Below are positions 36,941-46,274 of a stretch of 64,000 nt of DNA, one piece after another (positions within the stretch are counted from its first letter, which is position 1; each line of letters begins with the position of its first letter). The DNA comes from Marinobacterium nitratireducens. GTDB taxonomy: Bacteria > Pseudomonadota > Gammaproteobacteria > Pseudomonadales > Balneatricaceae. The position numbers and the translations under genes were made by a program. Location: positions 1 through 64,000 of the forward strand of contig NZ_BMLT01000007.1 of the NCBI RefSeq assembly GCF_014645375.1. The letters are read 5' to 3'. The notes beneath the pieces are model-generated. The model ran no database searches. It was not told the DNA's origin and worked only from the letters and a program-made list of their open reading frames with translations.

Positions 36941-37692
36941 GACTCGATCCCTCCCATTTTCTCGTACACGATGGCAAACGCTGCCTTGAATTCCCGCTCT
37001 GCTTCCCGCGCCGCCGTCTTCTTCAACTGCCAAACCGGAATACCGTCCGCTAGCGCTTCCGGGATCGACGAACGAATCCCGATACGCGCTTTGATCAGCA
37101 GGTGGGAGTAATGCTGTACCAGGTTGGCCAGCGTTGCCTTCTGGGCCAGCGAGCGGGGATTAAATCGATTCGGCAACATTCCCAGAAAGTTTAAGTCGGG
37201 GTTCCACTTTTCCTTCACCCCGAAAACGGTCTGCAGCATCTTGGTAATCCCGTCAATGCTGTATTCCTCGAGCTCGATAGGTGCCAGTACATGATCGGCC
37301 ACAATCAAGGCCGCGGTCATGCGAAGCCCCAGGGTCGGCGGAGTATCGATAACGCAATAATCAAAGTGGTGAGCCAGATTTTCCAGGTTGCGCTTGAATA
37401 CGATTAGTACTGACGGATCGGCCCGTTCAATATCGGCCATTGCGCTGTCCGCCTGAATCAGCGTGAGACTGTCCGACCCGTCAACACCCTCCACCGCTTC
37501 GTTAAACAGTTGGCTGGATGCAATTTTCGCGGCCGGCGTGCGCCGCTCCAACGTTTTACTCGCGTTGGCCTGTGGATCCAGATCCAGAAACAAAACGCGT
37601 TTGTCGTGCGCCTGAAGCGCCATCGCAAGATGAACGGCAATAGTGGATTTCCCCACCCCGCCCTTCTGATTAGAGACCGTAATTATTGGCAT
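36937..37692 (-). CDS. ParA-family partition ATPase (module 1)
   Basis: A 251-aa Walker-type ATPase without an N-terminal DNA-binding extension (type Ib, IncC2-like). The deviant Walker A reads QKGGVGKST (9-17), the A' motif LFLDLDPQAN follows, and Walker B is CVIDTPPTLG. With the downstream ParB/KorB-like protein it forms the first of two partition modules. The spacer upstream contains a candidate operator (38094-38109). Confidence 0.93.
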   Translation of the reverse strand: MPIITVSNQKGGVGKSTIAVHLAMALQAHDKRVLFLDLDPQANASKTLERRTPAAKIASSQLFNEAVEGVDGSDSLTLIQADSAMADIERADPSVLIVFKRNLENLAHHFDYCVIDTPPTLGLRMTAALIVADHVLAPIELEEYSIDGITKMLQTVFGVKEKWNPDLNFLGMLPNRFNPRSLAQKATLANLVQHYSHLLIKARIGIRSSIPEALADGIPVWQLKKTAAREAEREFKAAFAIVYEKMGGIES

Positions 37693-37839
37693 GACGTCTA
37701 CTTCACTTCATCAATGAAATCTTGAGTCTCGCCGTCGTATTCTCGAGCCGATCCCGCTTGCGCGATCGGCACACACCCATCGGTAGACGGCGATAAGCCG
37801 GTGCGTATCGACGCAAACAGTTTGGAAGATGCGCCGGGC

Positions 37840-37971
37840 TCACGCAGTGCCATCGACAACCAAAGTGGGCGTTGGAACGCGATCGGGTATGGGATCGTAA
37901 ACGGCTTTATCGTCATGCGAGTATCGGTGAAGGTTCGCCGGCTCGATGATCTCAGTTTCGTGCTCGTGCAT
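37840..37971 (-). CDS. Possible small leader ORF of the parAB operon
   Basis: A 43-aa ORF from ATG 37971 (MHEHETEIIEPANLHRYSHD) with GGAG nine bases upstream. It lies between the 38094 operator and parA. A second frame (37698-37916) overlaps it and reaches to 5 bp before parA, but has no visible ribosome-binding site. At most one of these is likely to be real. No family is recognised. Confidence 0.3.
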   Translation of the reverse strand: MHEHETEIIEPANLHRYSHDDKAVYDPIPDRVPTPTLVVDGTA

Positions 37972-38093
37972 GCCTGAACTCCATGTTGTAAACATGACGC
38001 CGTGCCTAGCGTTCAGAATGCCTATGTGTAGATAGGACACCCGAACAACCCGTCACAACATATCATTACGACAGTCATTCTTACGCATTTTGA

Positions 38094-38109
38094 TTTCGTA
38101 CATACGAAA
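38094..38109. promoter_or_regulatory. TTTCGTACATACGAAA, candidate plasmid-wide operator (copy 3)
   Basis: Seven-base arms TTTCGTA/TACGAAA around CA, upstream of the first parAB operon. Same core as the sites at 28058 and 35680. Likely controls transcription of parAB. Confidence 0.5.
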
Positions 38110-38675
38110 GGTTAGAGCAGGTATCGCTGGACGTCCAGCGAGCCGAGTAATTGCATGCGCCTTGTATAGGGCATTGAAAAATATCCGAAATTTCCGGAAT
38201 GTCTGACTTGCAGAGCAACACACGACCGGTCGCTGTGGCACAAGGGAATTGCGACCGAGCAGTCGTGTGTGATGGACGGCGCCCTCAACAGACGAAGGCG
38301 CTCACGATTGGCGTGCCGATGAATGGCCGGCTTGGATCGAACGGAACCTTATCCTGCTGGATAGCGGTTTCAGGGGGGGGGGTGGCGAGAACGGCGCTCT
38401 TGGCAATGCACCCGTCAATAATCGGGCGGACACATCGCTTTCCTACCTATTGGTACGCCCTGTTACGGAAGCGAGCAGCACTGCGCAGGCATGCGGATTT
38501 TTGTGACAATCGCATGGCTGCGGCCAATGAGGAAACACCCCTGTTTCAACTGTAAACCCGCCAGTTAATATCGCCATGGAAGCAGCGGGATCACGGGGCG
38601 ATCAACAATGGCAGCGCTGAGTCAGTATCATCGCCCTACCCTGCATTCAAATCGATCTATGACAATAACCAGAGG
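38110..38675. other. Spacer between the two partition modules
   Basis: 566 bp with no gene I can support. It holds a run of ten G residues at 38373-38382. A 118-codon plus-strand frame (38199-38555) crosses it but has no family likeness or plausible ribosome-binding site. The 3' part should contain the terminator of the second par operon, though no strong hairpin is evident. Confidence 0.4.
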
Positions 38676-39749
38676 TCAGCTATCCGAAGGTTGAGATTCG
38701 GACAACCGCTTCTCCAAGATGAGCACGAGCTCGTCCATAATACTCGACGGTACATCCTTTGAAAGCTTGATAGTCGATCCCCCTCGGGCATTAAGCACGA
38801 TCGTGGCAATGTCTTTCCCCTCGCCATTCGATAGCGACCAGGTTTTCATTTTAGGCCGTTCGTCTGGAGAGATGAAGTCCTTAAGATAATTGATGATCTC
38901 TTTTACCGTATGGGTGTTCTTGAGACAGTTCTCGGACAACCGTGCATAGAACGTACTCTCGGCGCCATCGATGGTCTTCAGCAACTTGTTTAAGCGCTTG
39001 GCGTCCAGGGTCGTCATTTCCAGATCTTCATTAATATAGGCGCGAACCTGGGCGGGGATCTTGCCTGGCTCGAGGTGGTAATACACCAGAGACCGATCAG
39101 GTTTCGCTTTGCTCGTGGGTAAATAGGGAACCAGCTCCTCCATCGAGCTGATGGCCCCCGATTCGAGTAGGTACTTCAGCTGATCGGCCAGTTCCCAAGG
39201 GGTTAAATCGTTACGCTGGGAGTTTTCAAGGGCAGCCTCTTTGGCGGCTTCCGAATCACCAAGCTCCGCAATAATGGCACGTAGTTTTATATCCTTACCG
39301 GTTAAATCCCGGGCCATACTAACGCCAGAGTGACGACGGATACCTTTTATGAGCTCAAAACCAGATCCATCCGCAAGCGCTCGCAGCTTGACAGGCTCAG
39401 TGTTGCGTCCAACCGATATGATGCTCTTCGCCAGCTCTTCAATATTACGCAAGCGAGACCGATTGCGTTTATTGCCAATGAATATGGATTTAATCAGGTC
39501 TGGCTCAACATCAATCTCCTTGTTCAGGGGAAAGACCTCTCCATCCACCTGAACGCACCCCTCTGGAACCTTGACCGCCTTGTCGGCAGGCAGTTCAGCA
39601 GGCGAAATCGGAGCGACCGTACCCGATGACAAATTACGGCTTTTTGCGCCGTACGTCGCTTTATCAACGATGGCATCAAGCAGCTCAGGATCCGGCATGC
39701 TTTTAGTTGAAGGGGCTATCGCTGCCAAGGGAACCGATGGCTTTTTCAT
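38676..39749 (-). CDS. ParB-family partition protein (module 2)
   Basis: A 357-aa ParB-like DNA-binding protein distinct from the one at 35720. The ParB N-domain includes RSRLRNIEELAKSIISVG and FELIKGIRRHSGVSMA. An HTH-like central region follows (TPWELADQLKYLLESGAISS), then KAKPDRSLVYYHL. The ATG overlaps the ParA stop by 4 bp. The eight palindromes at 40789-42321, just upstream of the operon, are the natural candidate binding sites. It resembles chromid/large-plasmid ParB proteins more than KorB. Confidence 0.85.
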   Translation of the reverse strand: MKKPSVPLAAIAPSTKSMPDPELLDAIVDKATYGAKSRNLSSGTVAPISPAELPADKAVKVPEGCVQVDGEVFPLNKEIDVEPDLIKSIFIGNKRNRSRLRNIEELAKSIISVGRNTEPVKLRALADGSGFELIKGIRRHSGVSMARDLTGKDIKLRAIIAELGDSEAAKEAALENSQRNDLTPWELADQLKYLLESGAISSMEELVPYLPTSKAKPDRSLVYYHLEPGKIPAQVRAYINEDLEMTTLDAKRLNKLLKTIDGAESTFYARLSENCLKNTHTVKEIINYLKDFISPDERPKMKTWSLSNGEGKDIATIVLNARGGSTIKLSKDVPSSIMDELVLILEKRLSESQPSDS

Positions 39750-40501
39750 ACGGCGCTGCCCTCCTCGACGCCCCTATTGATCATCAAGCCGCGGGTGCCG
39801 TTAATCTCATCAATAAGGAGATCGAATGACGCCCGTTTCTTATCCTTGACGTCGTGCAAAGACCAACCCTGGCCGACCGAATCACACAACACTTTGATAA
39901 AGGGAATTTTGACACTCGACAATGAAGCGTATGGCGCAGCATTTTCACTAAACCACTGATAAAATTCGGTATTATCCGGTCGCCAGTTTGCCGGGATGCG
40001 GATCGGCAGCAGCCGCGCATCGATAGATCGAGCATTACCAGACATCTCTAAAAGTTCTTCGACTTCGCTGATCAGACCAAAAAATGACGAGAGCGGCATA
40101 AACTCAGCGCGCGAGCAATTCATGGGCAGATATATAACATCTGCGACCAATATCGCACTGCGCAATGCCGTATGGGCCGATCCGGGTGTGTCGACGACGA
40201 CATAATCATTCGTCTTGGCCAGCTCCATCAGTTGGCTATGAATCTTCTCTTCCGGTGACAACATATAACTCGTCACCTCGACGTACGGCTGACCTTCTTG
40301 CTCGATGAGATAATTTCGCGCCGCACACCAGTTCGAGGCTGTACGGGTACCATTGTTACCTTGATCCCGCAGGCCAGTATCCGTATCGACTAACGCGACA
40401 CTGTAGCCTTTGAATGCAAGGGCGCCACAGAGGTTGGCGGCGGTTGCACTCTTTCCAACACCGCCTTTACTTCCGCTCGCAAACACGACAATCCGACCCA
40501 T
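39746..40501 (-). CDS. ParA-family partition ATPase (module 2)
   Basis: A 251-aa ATPase with deviant Walker A SKGGVGKSA (11-19), A' motif ALVDTDTGLRDQG and Walker B YVVVDTPGSAHTALR. It has low similarity to the ParA at 36937, so the two modules are not a recent duplication. It overlaps its ParB by 4 bp, confirming an operon. It starts 287 bp from the first of eight 16-bp palindromes. Confidence 0.9.
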   Translation of the reverse strand: MGRIVVFASGSKGGVGKSATAANLCGALAFKGYSVALVDTDTGLRDQGNNGTRTASNWCAARNYLIEQEGQPYVEVTSYMLSPEEKIHSQLMELAKTNDYVVVDTPGSAHTALRSAILVADVIYLPMNCSRAEFMPLSSFFGLISEVEELLEMSGNARSIDARLLPIRIPANWRPDNTEFYQWFSENAAPYASLSSVKIPFIKVLCDSVGQGWSLHDVKDKKRASFDLLIDEINGTRGLMINRGVEEGSAV

Positions 40502-40788
40502 TTTGTACGTCCTCGTTCAGAAATCCATAAAAATCAGGTGTTTTGGATACTTTTTTGAATAGATTGAAAGTATACGCCAATTTCTGGTCATCGCCATACA
40601 AGATACACAAGAGAAAATCGAGGAATCCAACTATTGGTATAATCGCCTACTCCACCGAGCGATGCGATTCAGGCGGCAAAATCAGCCCTGTCCGGTTGAG
40701 TCGGCTAGGGGTGGACCAGGCAGGCATAGCGCTGACAGTGACAAAGGGTAATACAGGCCATCATCAACGGGTACGGCACACGCTGGAC

Positions 40789-42321
40789 TGTGAAAATTTT
40801 CACACCAAGACTGAGGCGCCCCCAGGACGGCTGACAACCTATGACAGACAACCCCAGCCAGCATGAATAGCGCTGTGAAAATTTTCACACAATAATGATG
40901 TCAGCCCTCCGCGGTGGCCGTATGCCTTACGTAACAGGCAACGCCAAGATCGGGCGGCCAATAAAAATTGGCAAAGTCTCACAGCTCGCCCACGCGAGCT
41001 TAGATCCTGAGGGCCATATAGAGGCATGCGCGGCGGAACGACCTCAAGAACAGACAGGCCCCGATGCCTGATACGCTGCAGACACCCGAACGTGACGGGC
41101 ACCACCTCGCCTGCCACACAACCCAATGAGCCATGTGAAAATTTTCACAGCCTTTCCTCGCAAGCATGCCGCGCCAAACGACGGCTAGGCTGAACGCCTG
41201 ATCTACCGGCTTGGCGACGCGGTCAACGGGATGTATATGGTCATTTCGGTGTGCAGTTCCCCTGAGTGCGTTTATGTAGCCCCAGTAACGAGACAGACGT
41301 AAATCCGGACGATCCACTGCCTCCCGTACAGCCTGGCTGTTGAAGCATTATTCAGACGAACAGCAGACAAACGCCCGAGCAACGGCGCATCCTTCGAAAT
41401 GCACACTTAAGTCAGGACTGATCGAGACAGTGACAACATCAGTGCTCCACAAGCATGATGCCTACGCTCAACACCTGCGCATCGAACGTCGACGGTGTGC
41501 CTGTGAAAATTTTCACACGCGCATCGCCATGAACTGGTCTGCTGAATTTCGGGGCCAGACACAACGGAGATAGCCAAACACACGATAGCGCGATTCGGAT
41601 ACCTCGATGCGTCCAGCGGCTGGAGGCTTAGGCAGGTGTGAAATTTTTCACATCAACATTCGACGAACCTTGCGGCGAAGGACAGGCACGCATCCTGCGC
41701 TGAAACGAACATCGTGAACCGGACAGTCTCTTTAGAGAAAGAGCTCCATTCGATCGACGCAGTGCTTAATGGCGGAATTCGTTATATAGAAGCCAGTAGG
41801 ATAATGTCCTTCAGGTATCCTGCGACCCCGAACATAGCGCCGACAAGATTGGCAGCAGATCTCGGGTTTTCGCCTGAACCTGAGTGTGAAAATTTTCACA
41901 CGACTCCAGCCCTCGTTTAATTGCCTCTACCTATCCAATCTATACCAGTCACACCCCCGCCATTTATCCCGCACCCCCGCACCCGCGTACCTACGGACAC
42001 CTGAAATTTTGAGAAAGTCAGTTTGCCCAACACTTCCTCATTGTGTCGTATCGAAGTAGCTCTTGAAGTTCCAAAGTGTTACCCAGTCCGTCCATACCTT
42101 GCCTGGCATTGTGTAAGCAGCGACAGCATCGCTATGGTGTGAAATTTTTCACAGATAGATCGCGAGAAGAGTAGTGAAGTGGGTCATGACGTAGGCATCG
42201 TCTCGTTCCGGCGAAGAGGATCAACCTTCTATATAAAATGAACATTTATCATGTCTCACACCCGATCAATGGCAATGTATCCGAGGGACATCGCCACCGC
42301 GCTCATGTGAAAATTTTCACA
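40789..42321. repeat. Array of eight 16-bp palindromes, candidate centromere (parS)
   Basis: TGTGAAAATTTTCACA occurs at 40789, 40874, 41134, 41502, 41885 and 42306. A one-base variant, TGTGAAATTTTTCACA, occurs at 41637 and 42138. Intervals are irregular (85 to 368 bp). The intervening DNA shows no credible gene. The array begins 287 bp upstream of the second parAB operon, as expected for a multi-site plasmid centromere. It could alternatively be an operator array for another plasmid regulator. Confidence 0.75.
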
Positions 42322-44604
42322 CTGCGGTGGGCAATCATAGCTTGGACAAATCGAATGGTAAGAGCGATAGGGTAGGGCAGGTTCGGTCTCGCCAGCGTCT
42401 CCTCAACGCAACGGATCTGGAGGATTGAAGAGACCTCGACCATCTGCCTGTATATCGATATGAAACAGGATATTGAAGGGCCCCGCGTGACACTGAACGA
42501 ACCCGAATCGTATCGATGTTCATGTCGACCCTATTCGTGTGGGGCTTGGAGAACGTTACACATTGACCGGCGTCCCGACTTCCTGCAAATGCGAACTGGC
42601 ACGTACTTTGCTGAAAACTTCTGTCACACGTAATGCAATCCTGAAGCGGTATCCCACGCACGTGACTGGGGACGCGTGGACGATTAGCCCAGTCAGTGTC
42701 GCTGTGCGAACCGATCAATAGGTGCCTGGACCAATGACGTCTATATAAATAGAAGATTGAGGCAACAGCGGGCGACATCCGGGGAATCGAACAGGAAACG
42801 GCCTATACCTAAGACAATTCAGCCGTTTCGCTCGAATCCTGGCGATTGCGGTCCACTATCTCTCGATACGAGCCTACAATATACACGTTGTGCCAAGACG
42901 CCGGTCGCTGATGACTCAATGCCAATCCGGGGCGAATATCGGCAGCAAAACGGTCATCATCTCTGATAATGGTGGCAGAACAGTGCGAACACTGAGATGT
43001 ATCTGATAGGGCACTACCTTGCCAGGTTTGTGTGGTCATAGACCATAATCGCATCGTTCGAACCGACAAGCGCAGTGAGGCGTTACGTGGAGTAGGGCGG
43101 CATCAACACTGCTCTACCACTGTACCCTCGGCCTGGTCTCTGATTTTCTCATAAGATTTCCGCATGTATTGAACATAAATTAACCAGTTACCTTATACCT
43201 AATTCCTCGAGACGCTTTCAAGGCATGCGGCAGTGGCCCCACCCAACGGGTTTGACCGGATAAGACTGATCAATCAGGAATTGATGCACCTGACCATCAG
43301 GAGATGGTGCGATGAAAACGTCAGGTTGACTGGAAGATAACTTACGTGCTGAAGCAGGCCGAATGGCGTACACCCGTGCCAAGTCTTCGGCACGATCCGG
43401 GAATTCAGTTGCAGCGTTTAAAAATCTGCGTAAGACGTACAGTGGGCTGGTGCCATGAGACGAGACGTATCGCCTTTCCGAAAATGGAAAACCCGCAGCT
43501 GAAGAGGCCGGTTGCTGACCTGAATCTAAACAGACGATGTCTCCGGCCTAAAACGCGCTCGCAAGCGTGAACGGGTGAACGACCATCAACGATGATGAAG
43601 TTCTGACTCGACGCCGAACCTGAACGGTGTTCAGCCTTCGTCGGCAGTTGACGACTATCACTCAATTGTCCGGTAACGCAGCGTGCTGCCTCAACGCATT
43701 CAGGAGATCACCCAGGCCAGGGTAGAACACCGGTCATCGCCGAGTAGGCGCCAGCGTCAACGCGGAAGGTGCGGTGAAATACCAGAAACACGTCGCTCGA
43801 TTACGTCGTGCTTTCGAGCCTTCGCAGTAGTGCATGCGTAACAACGCGGTAGGGCATGGGCGATGACTATGCCCAGGAGCGCATCCCACATCGGCGTGAG
43901 GGATGGATTTGGTGCAGGATGCGGTATTCGATGGACGCCGTTGTCGGGTGCTCACGCCTGAGGATTTTGAGTACGCGAGCGTGTCTTGTCATCAAGGTGG
44001 GGCAAGATCTTTACGGCGATGCTGCACTGGTGCCAATCAAAAAACCTAGAAAACCAAGGTTTCCGGGGGCTCACCTCACCACCGACGGTACAGCGATGCT
44101 TCATCTGCCCCGGATCAGGTCGGGGAACTATCTTGATGATTTGCCCCGATCATCGAATTCGGTGGCTGATAGGTGACGGCCTGGTGTCGGTAGGTAATCA
44201 ACTGAGCGTCCAGAGCGTCCGGCATCGATACACTGCAGCGTCTGGGAACGTGTTCACAGCATTGGAGCTTGTTTACCGCTCGCGATAGCCACTGCATCCA
44301 CCAACACACCTCCGCCGACGATCGGACATCACAGATAAACCTGTATGTAATCAGATTTGTAAGACCCGTCGTTGCTCAGTACCAGCAGTGATCAGCCACT
44401 ACAATTAGGGCTGCAAGCATCAATGCCTCGACTGCTGAGTGCAGTGGAAAGGTGAGTATTGTCGTGGTGATAGGGGAGGGGAGTTCCACTACAGTGCGTG
44501 AAACTACCTTTCTGCCTGCATCACCTGCAGTGTGGCGACTGCAACGTCCGTCTGTCTTCCCGCTATGTGGATACACAGGGGATGGTAAAGCGGTATCGCC
44601 TAGC
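42322..44604. other. 2.3-kb stretch without recognisable genes
   Basis: No frame in this stretch resembles a known family or has a persuasive start. All frames are short and interleaved on both strands. TATA-rich motifs such as CTATATAAA at about 42742 recall one at about 42228. A weak inverted repeat, AAACCT / AGGTTT, lies near 44040-44060. It separates the palindrome array from the replication origin. It may hold decayed genes, non-coding RNA or structural DNA; I cannot tell. Confidence 0.4.
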
Positions 44605-44692
44605 TCTATAAAACATACAACTACAGCTTTAGCTTTAAGTTATGTTTTCTTTAGGGTAGAAGATAAACCCTTGATTCTTAAAGTTATTCACA
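44605..44692. other. AT-rich unwinding element and DnaA box of oriV
   Basis: About 80 bp of AT-rich DNA ends in TTATTCACA (44684-44692), a match to the DnaA-box consensus TTATNCACA. It directly precedes the iteron array and the Rep_3 gene. This is the usual order of DNA-unwinding element, DnaA box and iterons in theta-replicating plasmids. Confidence 0.65.
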
Positions 44693-44699
44693 GAGTCAG

Positions 44700-46000
44700 A
44701 GCGCTTCACACCTGACATTATAGCGCGTAGTACCTTTCTACAGAGCGCGTAAAGCCTGACATCCTAGAGCGTCGTGCCTGACGATAGAGAGCGGGATACC
44801 TGACATCCTATCATCGGTCGCTACTTTAGGCGCGCTTTACCTGACATTTTAGCGTTGGTGAGCGTGTCTGGACCAGAAATGTGGCGGATTTTGGCCCCTA
44901 AAAGGCCTTCAATCCGGCCGAGACCGTATCGAATGGGTCCAAACGTCAGGTACGCGCTCCGCTATTGGAGGTTGACTGCATGATTGCGCGCCAATTGTGA
45001 GGGGTTTCAGAGGGTTGGGGGGTAACGGCTGCGCTACTGCCATAGGAAAGCGCTGTGTACTTGACGGTTTCTGCACGAGCATCGACTCAAACGCTGAGTA
45101 CATCGGGGCCGCGTCAGGTATAGGATCCAGAAAATGAGCGCTAAGCGTGTGTTACCTGACGCTACCACGGATGCCATACCATTAGAGCGTGCCCTACCTG
45201 ACGGCGCAGTATATTTTCGAAGTTAGAGCGCGTGCTACCTGACGGCAATTGCTTGGCGGTGTCGTTGGCGGCCAGGGAAACCGCAAGACCGCTCGCTTTT
45301 CTCCTAATAGAGCGCGTTATTCCTGACAGTCTAGCCGCATTGCTTTGCTGGATACTTTGGAGCGTCAGGTAGCGTATCCGCAAGGATGCGAGCATAGCGC
45401 GTCCTACCTACCATATCGGGAGAGCGCAAATAGATGATGGCTGCTCTTGAGCGTTGTTCCGATGGTTCAGCTGTCTATTGAGCGCGTAGTACCTGACAGA
45501 TATTGGTTATGGTGACGTTTCAAGACGCGTTCTACCTGACGATAGGGCACGACACATGCTGTAACGCGAGGCTGTGAGCCTGGCAAAGGATGCGATCGCC
45601 TGATCGAGCGAGCCATTGACGTCAGTACGGCGGCGATTCGGAGACCGCGATTGCGAATGTGCTTATCTTGGCCAGGAAGAAAGGAAAAGTGACAGGAAAA
45701 ACGCGCTCTAGTGAAAATATCGATCTTCTTCGTCAGGTTGGACGCGCTTTACAAAAGCCGGATTTACATTGCGGGCAACCGCAAATCGCGGGTTAAGGCT
45801 CGTTCGGCAGTTGGGTGCCATTGGAATGTCCATATTGTCAGGTTGAACGCGCTTTTGGATCGAATGGTGACGGACGCTGTCAGGTAGCACGCGCTCTACG
45901 TAAATGTTTGTCAGACCCGACGCGCTCTAATGCCGTATCTTTACTTGAATTGTCAGGTACCAAGCGCTATAAAGCTTCTTTAAAGCGCTCGTTGCCTGAC
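44700..46000. repeat. Iteron array of the plasmid replication origin (oriV)
   Basis: About twenty degenerate copies of a 20-base unit, consensus AGAGCGCGTNNTACCTGACR, occur here. Roughly twelve are forward (for example near 44744, 44790, 45186, 45225, 45309, 45482 and 45524) and eight or so reversed (near 44944, 45112, 45363, 45733, 45838, 45880 and 45955). Reversed copies cluster on the side nearest the Rep gene. These are candidate binding sites for the Rep_3 initiator encoded at 46275 and would govern copy number and incompatibility. The number and two-way arrangement are unusual. Confidence 0.8.
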
Positions 46001-46274
46001 GAAATCTGCACATGACACGTCGTTGCACATGGGCAGGACCGGCTACACGCGTCAGGCTTGGCGCCGGTGCCGTAGCAGCGAGAGTGCCAACATCATGGCT
46101 AGAGCGTTCTTGTATGTTTTGATCTCTGATCAGGACGGTCAAGTCTGTGCCCTGTCGAGATCAAAACTAGGGATGCTACGCGCAACGTTACGTCGTGTAG
46201 GGGAAGGGCGCAGCTCAACCCTTCAATGGGGCTGTAGTGTCCGTGGACGAGCAAGTGAGGTTTGAGAATCAAGA

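Noticed and set aside
40789-42321. CRISPR array
   Set aside because: The repeated unit is a 16-bp perfect palindrome, spacing is irregular (85-368 bp) and no cas genes are present.
42335-44576. Numerous 60-150 codon frames in the gene-free block
   Set aside because: Short, overlapping on both strands, lacking good starts or recognisable motifs.
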